A stretch of DNA of 64,000 bases from Euzebya pacifica (GTDB taxonomy: Bacteria; Actinomycetota; Nitriliruptoria; Euzebyales; Euzebyaceae), in contig NZ_CP031165.1 in NCBI RefSeq assembly GCF_003344865.1, positions 2,423,910-2,487,909 on the forward strand. The letters are read 5' to 3'. Made by a program: the position numbers and the translations under genes. The notes beneath the pieces are model-generated. The model was not told the origin of the DNA and did no database searches. It saw only the letters and a list, made by a program, of their open reading frames with translations. Shown piece after piece: positions 22,207 through 30,528 of this stretch (positions are counted from its first letter, which is position 1; the number at the start of each line of letters is the position of its first letter).

Positions 22207-23557
22207 CCGCCCGGTCACGGTGGGCACGTCGGTACGGCTGAGGGCCGCTGCCGTGGTGCTGTCGCTGCTGACCCTCCTCACCGCGACGGGACCGACGGCC
22301 ACCGCACGCGCGCAGGCCACCGCAACCGACCCCGAAACCACGAGCACCGAGGGGTCGGTCACCGTCGACCCCAGCGCGCCCGCTGTCGCGCCGACGCTGC
22401 CGGAGTCCGGCCTGGACCCGCTCGTCACCGCGTCCCCGGACGAGCTGGTCGCCCGCCCCGTCCCCGGACCACAGCCCGAGGCGCCGGGCCTGACCGCCTC
22501 CGGGGCGGTGCTGTTCGACCCGGCCGACCAGGTCGTCCTGACCGGCGTGGACCCACAGGTCCCTCGCCGCATGGCCTCGACGACGAAGATCATGACGCTG
22601 CTGCTGGCGCTCGAGGCCCTGGCCGACGGCGCCGTCGCCCCCGAGCTGACCGTCTCGCCGTTCGCGGAGGAGGTCGATCACGCACCCGGCGGGGCGTCCC
22701 TGGACCTCGAGGCCGGTGACGTCGTCCCGGTCGAGGACCTGCTCGCCGCGTTGCTGCTGCGATCGGGCAACGGTGGCGCGGTGGCCCTCGCCGAGCACAT
22801 CGCGGGCAACGAGACCGCGTTCGTGTCGATGATGAACGCCCGGGCAGTGGAGATGGGCCTGGACGACACCACGTTCGTCAACTCCAGCGGCCTGACCGAC
22901 GACGAGGACCACCACGCCACCCCGCTGGACCTGGCGCTCCTCGGGATCGAGGCGATGCGCTACCCGTCCTTCGCCGAGTGGGCCGGGGCCGCCACCTACG
23001 ACACCGGGTTCTTCGGGGTGGAGGAGAACCGCAACGAGATGCTGACCGCCTACGACGGCACCATCGGCATCAAGACGGGCTTCACCACCCTGGCCGGGCA
23101 GTGCCTCGTCGCCGCCGCCGAACGCGACGGCCGCATCCTCTACGCCGTCGTGCTCGGCAGCGAGAACCGGGTCGCCGACACCTCGGCGTTGTTCGACCAC
23201 GGCTTCGAGGACTACGCCCGTCCCACGCCCCTGGTGGCCGGCGACACCCCCTCCTCCTACCGGTGGGCCGCCGGCGAGGTGCCGCTGCAGGTCGCGGAGG
23301 ACCTGGCCCGCACGGTGGGATCGGGTGCGACGGTGGAGACCGTCACCAGGCTGGCCCCCGACGCCGGGTTGCCCGTCGAGGCGGGGACCCCGCTGGGCGA
23401 GGTCGTCCTCGTCGTCGACGGCGAGGAGGTGGACCGGACGCCGCTGCTGGCCGCGGCGGCCGTCCAGGCGCCCACCGACACGGCCGGGGCCGCGGTTGCC
23501 GACACCATCCGGGCCTTCGCACGACTCGCCGAGCAGCGCGAGGCCGTCGCGGCCTGA
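22199..23557 (+). CDS. D-alanyl-D-alanine carboxypeptidase (PBP5/DacF type)
   Basis: The 452-residue exported enzyme has a signal peptide in the first 40 residues, an extended Pro/Thr-rich stretch, and an S11 peptidase domain with SxxK (MASTTKIM, Ser near 127), SxN (RSGNGG, near 188) and KTG (IGIKTGFT, near 292). It trims the terminal D-Ala from peptidoglycan stem peptides. The C-terminus is a beta-rich PBP5-like domain without an obvious membrane anchor. The GTG start overlaps the ftsR stop by eight bases. Its insertion between ftsR and bfn is not the mycobacterial order and ties wall remodelling to this regulatory cluster. Confidence 0.9.
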   Translation: MASRPVTVGTSVRLRAAAVVLSLLTLLTATGPTATARAQATATDPETTSTEGSVTVDPSAPAVAPTLPESGLDPLVTASPDELVARPVPGPQPEAPGLTASGAVLFDPADQVVLTGVDPQVPRRMASTTKIMTLLLALEALADGAVAPELTVSPFAEEVDHAPGGASLDLEAGDVVPVEDLLAALLLRSGNGGAVALAEHIAGNETAFVSMMNARAVEMGLDDTTFVNSSGLTDDEDHHATPLDLALLGIEAMRYPSFAEWAGAATYDTGFFGVEENRNEMLTAYDGTIGIKTGFTTLAGQCLVAAAERDGRILYAVVLGSENRVADTSALFDHGFEDYARPTPLVAGDTPSSYRWAAGEVPLQVAEDLARTVGSGATVETVTRLAPDAGLPVEAGTPLGEVVLVVDGEEVDRTPLLAAAAVQAPTDTAGAAVADTIRAFARLAEQREAVAA

Positions 23558-23635
23558 TCCGTCGCGAATGCGCAGGTCGGGCAGAAATTCGCCGGAGCGC
23601 CACTAGACTCGACCACCAGTGACCCGGAGGACCAC

Positions 23636-24115
23636 ATGATCGAGCTCGAGCTGGTGGGTGTACGCGTGGAGCTGCCCCACAACCAGCCGATCGTGCTGCT
23701 CAAGGAGTCGACGGGGGAGCGTTTCCTCCCCATCTGGATCGGGGCTGTCGAGGCCACGTCCATCGCCTTCGCGCTGCAGGGCGTCGAGACAGCACGACCG
23801 ATGACCCACGACCTGATGAAGGACCTGCTGGAGGCCCTGACCGTCGATGTGGAACGCATCGTCGTGACCGAGCTGAAGGACGGCACGTTCTACGCCGAGA
23901 TCCTCATGAACGGCCCGGCAGGCGAGGTGCGGGTTTCCTCGCGTCCCTCCGACGCGATCGCGCTGGCGGTCCGTGGTGGCATCCCGGTGTTCGCCGAGGA
24001 AGCGGTCCTGGAGGAGGCGGGCATCCTCATCGAGGACTCCGACGACGCCGACCAGGAGGTCGAGAAGTTCAAGGAGTTCCTCGACAACGTCACGCCCGAG
24101 GATTTTGCGCAGTAG
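23636..24115 (+). CDS. bfn: Bifunctional nuclease family protein (DUF151)
   Basis: The 159-residue protein matches DUF151: MIELELVGVRVELPHNQPIV at the start, LPIWIGAVEATSIAFAL in the middle and VRVSSRPSDAIALAVRGGIP near the end. Plant members have DNase and RNase activity; in actinobacteria the protein is the Rv1829 equivalent and its role is poorly known. A GGAGG site precedes the ATG. It is separated from the dac gene by 78 bases and lies within the conserved gcvH-FHA-MerR-bfn-MerR cluster. Confidence 0.9.
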   Translation: MIELELVGVRVELPHNQPIVLLKESTGERFLPIWIGAVEATSIAFALQGVETARPMTHDLMKDLLEALTVDVERIVVTELKDGTFYAEILMNGPAGEVRVSSRPSDAIALAVRGGIPVFAEEAVLEEAGILIEDSDDADQEVEKFKEFLDNVTPEDFAQ

Positions 24116-24135
24116 CCAACCGGACATCTGTTCTG

Positions 24136-24165
24136 TTGACCGCTCGACGGGCCGGGGCGTACCTT
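24136..24165 (+). promoter_or_regulatory. Promoter of second MerR gene
   Basis: TTGACC (24136-24141) and TACCTT (24160-24165) are separated by 18 bases, close to a housekeeping sigma-factor promoter, 38 bases before the MerR start. Confidence 0.55.
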
Positions 24166-24202
24166 CGCCTGACACGTTTGTAGTTACGAGCCCGGAGCGG
24201 AC

Positions 24203-24718
24203 ATGGCTTCCAACAGGTATGCGCGAGACATTCCCCTCCCGGGTCTGACCGACGGGGAGGACGGCTACCGCGGTCCTGCCGTGGCCAAGATCGTCGGTGT
24301 GACCTACCGGCAGCTCGACCACTGGACCTCCACCGGCCTGGTCCAGCCCAGCGTCCGCGACGCCGAGGGCTCGGGATCCCAGCGCCTGTACGGCTTCGAC
24401 GACATCGTCCAGCTCAAGGTCATCAAGCGCCTTCGCGACGCCGGCGTCAGCCTCCAGCGCATCCGCAAGGCGCTCGACGAGGTCGAGTCCCAGGGACTGA
24501 CCCTGCGCGACATCACGCTGGCGTCGGACTCCGCCGGCAAGGTCTTCGCGATCAACGACCAGCAGCAGGCCATCGACCTGCTCATGAGCGGCCAGGGCGT
24601 CTTCGTGATCGCCATCGACCCGGTTGCCAGCGAGGTCGAGGCCGAGGTCGCGACCATCACGCCGGAACGGGCCGAGCCACCCGTCCAGGACCAGCACCGC
24701 CGCCGACCGGCGATCTGA
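24203..24718 (+). CDS. MerR-family regulator (Rv1830-like)
   Basis: The 171-residue protein has a MerR-type winged helix (AVAKIVGVTYRQLDHWTSTG, FDDIVQLKVIKRLRDAGVSL) followed by a short C-terminal effector or dimerisation region (AIDLLMSGQGVFVIAID). It is the equivalent of the second MerR gene (Rv1830) in the actinobacterial gcvH cluster, whose mycobacterial member influences growth-related gene expression. It has its own promoter-like sequence upstream. The helix-turn-helix lacks the Cys residues of metal-sensing MerR proteins. Confidence 0.87.
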   Translation: MASNRYARDIPLPGLTDGEDGYRGPAVAKIVGVTYRQLDHWTSTGLVQPSVRDAEGSGSQRLYGFDDIVQLKVIKRLRDAGVSLQRIRKALDEVESQGLTLRDITLASDSAGKVFAINDQQQAIDLLMSGQGVFVIAIDPVASEVEAEVATITPERAEPPVQDQHRRRPAI

Positions 24719-24886
24719 ACACCGGCTGCCCCAGAAGGCAGTTCGACCACGAGGCACCCGCTCCGGCAGGTGCCTCGTCTGCGTCCGGCGAACTTTCTCG
24801 ACGATCAGGGAAGGTCGAGCCTGATCGGCGGACAACCAGTTGATGTAGCGGGTTTCCGCCAACCGATACTGAGGAGATACACCCCG

Positions 24887-25033
24887 ATGCGTATTCGTAC
24901 TGCCGCAATCGCCGCCCTGCTCGCCCTGGGCGTCCTGGCCCCGTCCGCCGCGTCTGCCGACGTCTGCTACGACCTCCAGGTGAACCTGAACGGCGAGGCC
25001 GTCGTCAGCGAGACCGACTGCATCGAGGCGTAG
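24887..25033 (+). CDS. Small secreted protein, 48 residues
   Basis: The protein is a signal peptide plus a tiny mature part. MRIRTAAIAALLALGVLAPS has a positively charged start, a hydrophobic core and a cleavage site near ASA-D. The mature product of about 23 residues contains two Cys (DVCYDLQVN... TDCIEA) that could form one disulfide bond. A GAGGAG site stands ten bases before the ATG, and a strong terminator follows. The family is unknown. Size and Cys pair make a secreted peptide or a wall-associated factor possible, which is inference. Confidence 0.7.
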   Translation: MRIRTAAIAALLALGVLAPSAASADVCYDLQVNLNGEAVVSETDCIEA

Positions 25034-25055
25034 CACCACGCAACGTCTGTCCGTG

Positions 25056-25077
25056 CGCCCGGCCGTCAGGCCGGGCG
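25056..25077 (+). terminator. Rho-independent terminator
   Basis: CGCCCGGCC-GTCA-GGCCGGGCG is followed by TTCGGCGTTTTG, 22 bases after the stop of the small secreted protein gene. Confidence 0.8.
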
Positions 25078-25172
25078 TTCGGCGTTTTGTCAGTCGGGCA
25101 GGGATCGAGGGGGGCGGTGTCGAACCTTCCGCCCAAGCCGTACTGACCTCTCCAGGGAAAGCGAGACACTTC

Positions 25173-26645
25173 ATGCGCATGCGCGCGCTGCTGGCCGCCA
25201 TCGGCGTCGTCGGGGCCATGGTCCCGATGGCCGTCCAGGCGACCGCCGACACCATCGTTGCCTGCGAGGCACCGACGGTCGACATGGAATTCGAACAGGA
25301 CTACATCGACGAGACCCGTGCCGGCGGTGAGCCCATCCTGGAGACCCTGCAGGACGGCACCCTGCTGTGGGGCTCCCACGCCGGGACCACCCACTTCTAC
25401 AGCCCGACCGTCGCCGACCAGACGTCGGCGGCCTTCGTGCAGAACTACGAGGGGCAGACCTATCAGTACTGGTCCGACGACGACGGGGCGACGTGGCACT
25501 TCTCCCCGCGCAACGCCATCCAGAGCGCCGAGCAGGGGTCCCTGGCCGGTGTGAACAACTCTGGCTTCTCCGACCCGGTGTTCGCCGAGGACATGGCCGG
25601 CAACGTCTTCATCTCCGAGATCAACCTGGCCAACATCGCCGTCTCCAAGTCCACCGACTCGGGCCGCACCTGGACGCTGCAGAACTTCTTCGGCCTGACC
25701 GTCTCCGACCGCCAGTGGATGGCCGCTGACGAGGAGGACGTGGTCTACATGACCGCCAACGGCTTCGGCGGTGGCTCGCTGGGCAACACCGTGCCCGGCG
25801 CCGGCAACCTGGGCAACTACATCTACAAGTCCTCCGACGGCGGCGTGACCTGGTCGCGCGGTCACTCGACCGGCGGATCGTCCTCCTCCGACATCAAGGT
25901 CGACTGGAACACCGGCGCGGTCTACCAGCCCCAGCAGAGCAACGGCCTGCGTCTCGCGGTGTGGCCCAACGCCCGCGCCGAGGACTTCTCCTCCACCCCC
26001 ACCGTGGAGTACCACACGATCTTCGACGGCTACCGCCAGCAGTCCAGCATCGGTCCGACCATCGAGCTCGACGACGCCGGCAACATCTACGCCACCTGGG
26101 ACCAGGACTCGGGCAACGACGACTACCCGCCCGGCATCTACTTCGCCGCCTCGCAGGACGGCGGGAAGAACTGGACCGAGCCCGTTCGTGTCGACGAGGG
26201 TCCCGAGCACTCCTTCTGGCCCTGGCTCGAGGTCGGCGCCGAGGGTGCCGTCGGGATCGCCTGGCTCGAGAACGAGAACATCATCGCGTCGGAGAACGCC
26301 GAGGACGCCACAGCTGACTCCGCATGGCACGTCATGGCCGCCCAGACCTTCGACGCCTTCGGCAACGACGACGCCGACTGTGACGTCGCCGGGTTCAACG
26401 TGGTCCAGGCCAGCACGGCGCCGGTCCACCACGGCACGGTCTGCACCGGCGGCACCGTCTGCCAGGCCCGTGCGGTCGACCGTCGACTGGGCGACTACTT
26501 CGGCAACGAGATCGCGTCCGGTGGCGGCATGGTCATCGCGGTGTCCGACACCCAGCAGGGTGGATCGGTGGCGCTGCCCCTCGGGATCCGCCAGGTCGCC
26601 GGCCCGAGCTTCACCGAGCCCGGCGTGATCCTCGTGCGGGACTGA
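25173..26645 (+). CDS. Secreted BNR-repeat (sialidase-like) protein
   Basis: The 490-residue protein starts with a signal peptide (MRMRALLAAIGVVGAM, cleavage near ATA) and contains several Asp-box/BNR motifs: SDDDGATWHF, STDSGRTWTL, SSDGGVTWSR and SQDGGKNWTE, spread over about 300 residues, the layout of a six-bladed beta-propeller. Sialidase catalytic residues were not identified, so it may be a non-enzymatic propeller. Two Cys pairs occur near the N- and C-termini (residues in VACEAP and VCTGGTVC). The ATG 25173 is chosen because it starts the signal peptide; upstream sequence is intergenic. It is followed by a strong hairpin. Confidence 0.8.
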   Translation: MRMRALLAAIGVVGAMVPMAVQATADTIVACEAPTVDMEFEQDYIDETRAGGEPILETLQDGTLLWGSHAGTTHFYSPTVADQTSAAFVQNYEGQTYQYWSDDDGATWHFSPRNAIQSAEQGSLAGVNNSGFSDPVFAEDMAGNVFISEINLANIAVSKSTDSGRTWTLQNFFGLTVSDRQWMAADEEDVVYMTANGFGGGSLGNTVPGAGNLGNYIYKSSDGGVTWSRGHSTGGSSSSDIKVDWNTGAVYQPQQSNGLRLAVWPNARAEDFSSTPTVEYHTIFDGYRQQSSIGPTIELDDAGNIYATWDQDSGNDDYPPGIYFAASQDGGKNWTEPVRVDEGPEHSFWPWLEVGAEGAVGIAWLENENIIASENAEDATADSAWHVMAAQTFDAFGNDDADCDVAGFNVVQASTAPVHHGTVCTGGTVCQARAVDRRLGDYFGNEIASGGGMVIAVSDTQQGGSVALPLGIRQVAGPSFTEPGVILVRD

Positions 26646-26666
26646 CCCGCCCACAGCGAAACGACT

Positions 26667-26693
26667 GCGCCGCCCGTGATCCACGGGCGGCGC
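26667..26693 (+). terminator. GC-rich terminator hairpin
   Basis: GCGCCGCCCGTG-ATC-CACGGGCGGCGC has a twelve-base perfect stem between two convergent genes, so it can serve both. The T-rich tract is weak (GTCGCGTTCTTC). Confidence 0.75.
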
Positions 26694-26720
26694 GTCGCGT
26701 TCTTCGGTACGACTGGCTGG

Positions 26721-27161
26721 CTAGGGGAGGGCCTGTCGGGGCCCCGTCTCCTCGATCAGCAGCACCGACTCGGTGCGGGTGATCCCCGGCATGGTGCGGA
26801 GCTCGTCGACGAGGAACTTGCGGAGCTCGTCGACGCTGGCGACACGGACGGTCAGGAAACCGTCGTAGGCGCCCATCGTCAGCCCCCAGTGCTCCACGGA
26901 GCTCATCGCGTCCAGCGTGGTGCGCAGGTCCTCGAGCTTGGTCTGATCCAGCCCGAACAGGACGAGCGCCGCGACGGGCAGCCCCACCTTGGAGGAGTTG
27001 ATACGAGCCGTGTAGCCGTGCACGACCCCGCGTTCGTGCAGCTTGCCGATGCGGCCGTGCACGTTCGTGCGCGACACGTGCACTCGGTCGGCCAGGTCAG
27101 TCAACGTGATCCTGCCGTCATCACGAAGTATCCGCAGGATCGCCATGTCCACATCATCCAT
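26721..27161 (-). CDS. Lrp/AsnC-family transcription regulator
   Basis: The 146-residue protein has an N-terminal winged helix (ILRILRDDGRITLTDLADRV, SRTNVHGRIGKL) and a C-terminal RAM domain (VLFGLDQTKLEDLRTTLDAM and LRTMPGITRTESVLL). Proteins of this family assemble as octamers and respond to amino acids. It is complete. The CapA gene upstream on the same strand is about 100 bases away; the target is unknown. Confidence 0.9.
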   Translation of the reverse strand: MDDVDMAILRILRDDGRITLTDLADRVHVSRTNVHGRIGKLHERGVVHGYTARINSSKVGLPVAALVLFGLDQTKLEDLRTTLDAMSSVEHWGLTMGAYDGFLTVRVASVDELRKFLVDELRTMPGITRTESVLLIEETGPRQALP

Positions 27162-27263
27162 TGGGGTCGGATGCTAGCGGCTGGGTTGCCGTCGGGGGAA
27201 GGTCTGTCGGCCAGAGGGGGGTTCTGTGGTCGTTTCGTCCACCGTTGTCGGAGCGGGTCGGGC

Positions 27264-28409
27264 TCAGCCGATCGGCGCACAGCCGTCGCCGCCGGGCACC
27301 GCCGTCAGTGTCTCCGGCAGCAGGTCGGCGGTCTCGGGCAGGGGCTGGGGGCTGCCGTCGTCGTCGATCCGCGCCGGGAGCCACCGGTAGCCCTCCACCC
27401 CGTCCTCGCCGAGGGTGACGGTCAGGACCCCGGTGTCCCGTTGCTCGTCCTTCTTGGCGTAGAAGACGAAGTTGCCCACGCTGTAGGCGACGAGCGTGCC
27501 GTCGAGGTCGGTGACTCCCTGCAACACGTGTGGATGGTGGCCGACGATCACATCCGCGCCGGCCGCCGCGAACGCCCGCGCCATCGCCAGCTGGTCGCCG
27601 TCCGGGCACGTCATGCGTTCCCGCCCCCAGTGGACGGTCACGACAAGGTGATCGGCCATGGTGGCGGCGTCGCGGACCGCGGCGACCGCCCGGTCCAGGT
27701 CGTAGACCGACGCCATGCCCGGACGGGTGCTGCGGGCCTCCCACTCGATGATGGGGAAGACCCGGGACAACCCCAGGACCGCGACGGTCCGTCCGCCGAC
27801 GTCGATGACCTCGGGGGCGTAGGCCGCATCCGCATCCTCGCCGTACCCGACGGCTGCCATACCGGCGTCGGTGACGACGCGGACCGTTTCCTCTGCGCCG
27901 TCGTGGCCGTAGTCCAGTCCGTGGTTGTTGGCCAGGTTGACCACGTCGACGCCCGCGTCGGCCAGGGCGTCGGCCAGGCTCGCGTCGGCGCGGAAGGTGT
28001 AGGTCTTGTCCGCCGGCGTCCCGATCGTGCCGATCGCGGTCTCGAGGTTGACCACGGCGATGTCGGCTGCTGACAGCCAGTCGGCCACGCCGTCCAGGGG
28101 ATTGTCGCCCGCCAGGAGGACGTCCTCGATCGGCGGTTCGCCGTGCACGTCGCCGCCGAAGGCGATGGTCACCGGCGGCGCCAGCGGGTTCGGTGTCGGC
28201 GTGGCACCCGCAGGGGGGTGCACCGCAGGCATGTCGGCGAGGCTCGGGACGGACGCCTCGTCAACGACCGTGGACGAGCCCTCCTCGGCCACCGCGACGC
28301 CCTTCTCGCTGGAGGACGGGTCGCCGAGCGCGAACCCGGCAAGGGCGAACGCCACCACGGCGGAGGTGACGGCCAGCAGGATCCGGCTGGGCAGGTCGAG
28401 GGTGCTCAT
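27264..28409 (-). CDS. CapA-family membrane-anchored metallophosphatase-like protein
   Basis: The 381-residue protein has an N-terminal membrane anchor (residues 9-30), an exported linker and a CapA/PGA_cap domain with IAFGGDVHGE (about 80), VVNLANNHGLDYGHDG, VVTVHWGRE and VGHHPHVLQG, the residues expected to bind two metals. The family is linked to poly-gamma-glutamate or capsule synthesis, but no capsule genes are adjacent, so the substrate is unclear. It is followed on the same strand by the Lrp gene and preceded by the hypothetical protein at 28434, which may share its promoter. Confidence 0.85.
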   Translation of the reverse strand: MSTLDLPSRILLAVTSAVVAFALAGFALGDPSSSEKGVAVAEEGSSTVVDEASVPSLADMPAVHPPAGATPTPNPLAPPVTIAFGGDVHGEPPIEDVLLAGDNPLDGVADWLSAADIAVVNLETAIGTIGTPADKTYTFRADASLADALADAGVDVVNLANNHGLDYGHDGAEETVRVVTDAGMAAVGYGEDADAAYAPEVIDVGGRTVAVLGLSRVFPIIEWEARSTRPGMASVYDLDRAVAAVRDAATMADHLVVTVHWGRERMTCPDGDQLAMARAFAAAGADVIVGHHPHVLQGVTDLDGTLVAYSVGNFVFYAKKDEQRDTGVLTVTLGEDGVEGYRWLPARIDDDGSPQPLPETADLLPETLTAVPGGDGCAPIG

Positions 28410-28433
28410 GGCCGTTCCGTCCGTCGGACCGGG

Positions 28434-29309
28434 TCAACCACGCAGGCGCTGCAGGGCCGGGCCCGCCAGGGGGTGGCCGTCGAGGGTTGCCAGCACACCC
28501 GGATCGATGCCGTTGAGGAACGCGGCCAGGTCCTCGCCGTCGGCCGGCCCCAGCCGGGCCGCAGCGTCTGCCCACTCCGCGCCGGCCGCTGAACGCTGCG
28601 CGGCGACGGTCGCAGGGTCGGCACGGCCGTCGATGGCGTCGAGGAGCCCGCTGGCCCACGCCATGCCTGCCTCGGGCCCGTCACCCAGCAGGATCTGCTC
28701 GTCCAGGATGCGACGGGCCTGGGGGAGTTGAACCGCACCGCCGCCACCGTAGATGGCGGCGTGCACATCGCCGAGGAAGCCCAGCAGCTCGGCACGGTCG
28801 GCCACCTCGGCGGCGACCGCGGCCAGGGCGTCGTGGTCGGGATGGTCCACGTAGGCCTGCCCCGGCGTCCCCGGTGCCACCTCCTCCACCCGCAGCTCGG
28901 CCACACGGGCCCGCAGCGCCGCCGTGGCCTCGCGGAGCTGCCGGGCACGCACGACGAGGGGAGGGAGGGCGAAGGGGTCCACGTGTGCCGCCGCTGCGTC
29001 GGCCACCGCCACCTCCGCGGCGTACAGGCCCAGCACGTCCACGACCGCGTCCTGCGTGGCGATGTCGACCCGCATCGGTGCGCTCGCCCCACCGGCGTCG
29101 TCGTCGCCGAACGCCGACGTCACGAGCACGAGCCCCATCAGGACCCCGATGACCACCACACCCTGTCGCACCCACCGCCGGGCCGTGGGCTCCGTCGCCT
29201 CGACGGCGTCCTGCATCGGCGGCCGCGACCGACCGGCGTCCTGCCCCTCGTCCGGCAGCACGATCACCTGGCTCGGCCGCGTCCTGCGCGGCCCCCGTCC
29301 GGTCCCCAT
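28434..29309 (-). CDS. Hypothetical membrane-anchored helical protein
   Basis: The 291-residue protein starts [13 protein letters not shown] and has a membrane segment near residues 48-67 ([19 protein letters not shown]) followed by an alanine- and leucine-rich helical extracytoplasmic part ([37 protein letters not shown]). I recognise no family. Its stop lies 24 bases upstream of the capA start, so the two are likely co-transcribed, and it may be a partner of the CapA-like protein. The ATG 29309 is chosen because earlier in-frame starts lie in sequence shared with the divergent gene at 29374. Confidence 0.65.
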   Translation of the reverse strand: MGTGRGPRRTRPSQVIVLPDEGQDAGRSRPPMQDAVEATEPTARRWVRQGVVVIGVLMGLVLVTSAFGDDDAGGASAPMRVDIATQDAVVDVLGLYAAEVAVADAAAAHVDPFALPPLVVRARQLREATAALRARVAELRVEEVAPGTPGQAYVDHPDHDALAAVAAEVADRAELLGFLGDVHAAIYGGGGAVQLPQARRILDEQILLGDGPEAGMAWASGLLDAIDGRADPATVAAQRSAAGAEWADAAARLGPADGEDLAAFLNGIDPGVLATLDGHPLAGPALQRLRG

Positions 29310-29373
29310 CGCCGGACAAGGATATGGGGTCGGTGTCGCAGCGGCGGCCTGCACCTGTAGCCTTCCCGAGCCG

Positions 29374-30432
29374 ATGACGCCTCGCCAGCACACCCCGACC
29401 CGTTCGCCCCTGCGCACGACCCTCAACCCGCGCCTCACCGACGCGCTGGTCGACCGGCTCGTCGACATGTGGGTGGCGGTCACCCACGCGGGCGGCGCCG
29501 TCGGGTTCGTCGGACCGGTCACCCACGACGAGGTCGCGACCGGGGTCGCCGGCTTCTGGGACCGCGTCATCGACGGCGTCGTCGACCTCGTCATCGCCGA
29601 GGACGACGAGCAGGTCGTGGGCTTCGGGTTCCTGGTGCCGGCCGAGGACCCCGCCGTCACCGGGCACCGCGCCGAGGTCCAGAAGCTGATGCGCGACCCG
29701 CAGGCTGCTGGTCGAGGCGTCGGCGCGACCGTCCTGGCCGCGCTGGAGGACCGCGCCGTCGAACGGAACGTGTCGCTGGTCACCCTCACCGTCCGGGGCG
29801 GCACCGGCCGCGAGGCCTACTACGCCCGGCACGGCTACCGACAGGTCGCGTCCCTGCCGGACTGGGTGCGGATCGAGGGACGGCCGACGGACCTGCTGGT
29901 GATGGCCAAGTCAGTGGGCACGGGTCCACCCGACACCGTGCAGCCCGCCGACCGCACCGCTCCCGAGGAGGAGACCCCGACCGTGCCCCGCCCCGACGAC
30001 CTCCGCCTGGAGGTGAAGCGACTCGACACCGACCTGCCGCTGCCGGCCTACGCCCGCCCCGGCGACGCCGGCCTCGACCTGTTCGCCCGCGAGGACAAGG
30101 TCCTGCCACCCGGCACCCGCTGCCTGATGCCCACCGGCCTTGCCGTCGCCATCCCCGACGGCTGGGTCGGGCTGGTCCACCCACGCTCGGGACTGGCCGT
30201 GCGCCAGGGCCTGTCCATCGTCAACAGCCCCGGCACGATCGACGCCGGCTACCGCGGCGAGCTGATGGTCCCGCTGATCAACCTCGACCCCTCGGTCACG
30301 ATCCGCCTGACCCGCGGGGAACGCATCGCCCAGCTGCTGCTCCAGCGGGTCGGCCACGCCCAGCTGATCGAGGTCGACGAGCTGCCCGACGGCGTGCGTG
30401 GCGGCGACGGGTTCGGCTCAACCGGACGCTGA
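29374..30432 (+). CDS. dut: GNAT acetyltransferase joined in frame to dUTPase
   Basis: One frame of 352 residues holds two proteins. Residues 1-180 are a GNAT N-acetyltransferase with the acetyl-CoA loop ([16 protein letters not shown]) and [11 protein letters not shown]. Residues 205-352 are a complete trimeric dUTPase with all five motifs: [43 protein letters not shown] and [11 protein letters not shown]. The linker is Pro/Glu-rich. A GTG at 29983 preceded by GAGGAGGAG could start dUTPase alone (149 residues), so either a fusion or two overlapping products from one frame are possible. dUTPase keeps uracil out of DNA; the acetyltransferase substrate is unknown. Confidence 0.82.
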   Translation: MTPRQHTPTRSPLRTTLNPRLTDALVDRLVDMWVAVTHAGGAVGFVGPVTHDEVATGVAGFWDRVIDGVVDLVIAEDDEQVVGFGFLVPAEDPAVTGHRAEVQKLMRDPQAAGRGVGATVLAALEDRAVERNVSLVTLTVRGGTGREAYYARHGYRQVASLPDWVRIEGRPTDLLVMAKSVGTGPPDTVQPADRTAPEEETPTVPRPDDLRLEVKRLDTDLPLPAYARPGDAGLDLFAREDKVLPPGTRCLMPTGLAVAIPDGWVGLVHPRSGLAVRQGLSIVNSPGTIDAGYRGELMVPLINLDPSVTIRLTRGERIAQLLLQRVGHAQLIEVDELPDGVRGGDGFGSTGR

Positions 30433-30454
30433 CAGACCGCGGTCCCTTCGTCGG

Positions 30455-30474
30455 GCTCGTGACGGATCACGAGC
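30455..30474. promoter_or_regulatory. Perfect inverted repeat between dut and an exported protein gene
   Basis: GCTCGTGA-CGGA-TCACGAGC has eight-base arms and lies 22 bases after the dut stop and 55 bases before the next start. It may end the dut transcript (no T-tract) or be an operator for the next gene. Confidence 0.5.
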
Positions 30475-30528
30475 AGGTTGGGAGGGCGTCCAGCAGGAAG
30501 CCGGCCGTCGACGGTCGAACTGGACGGC

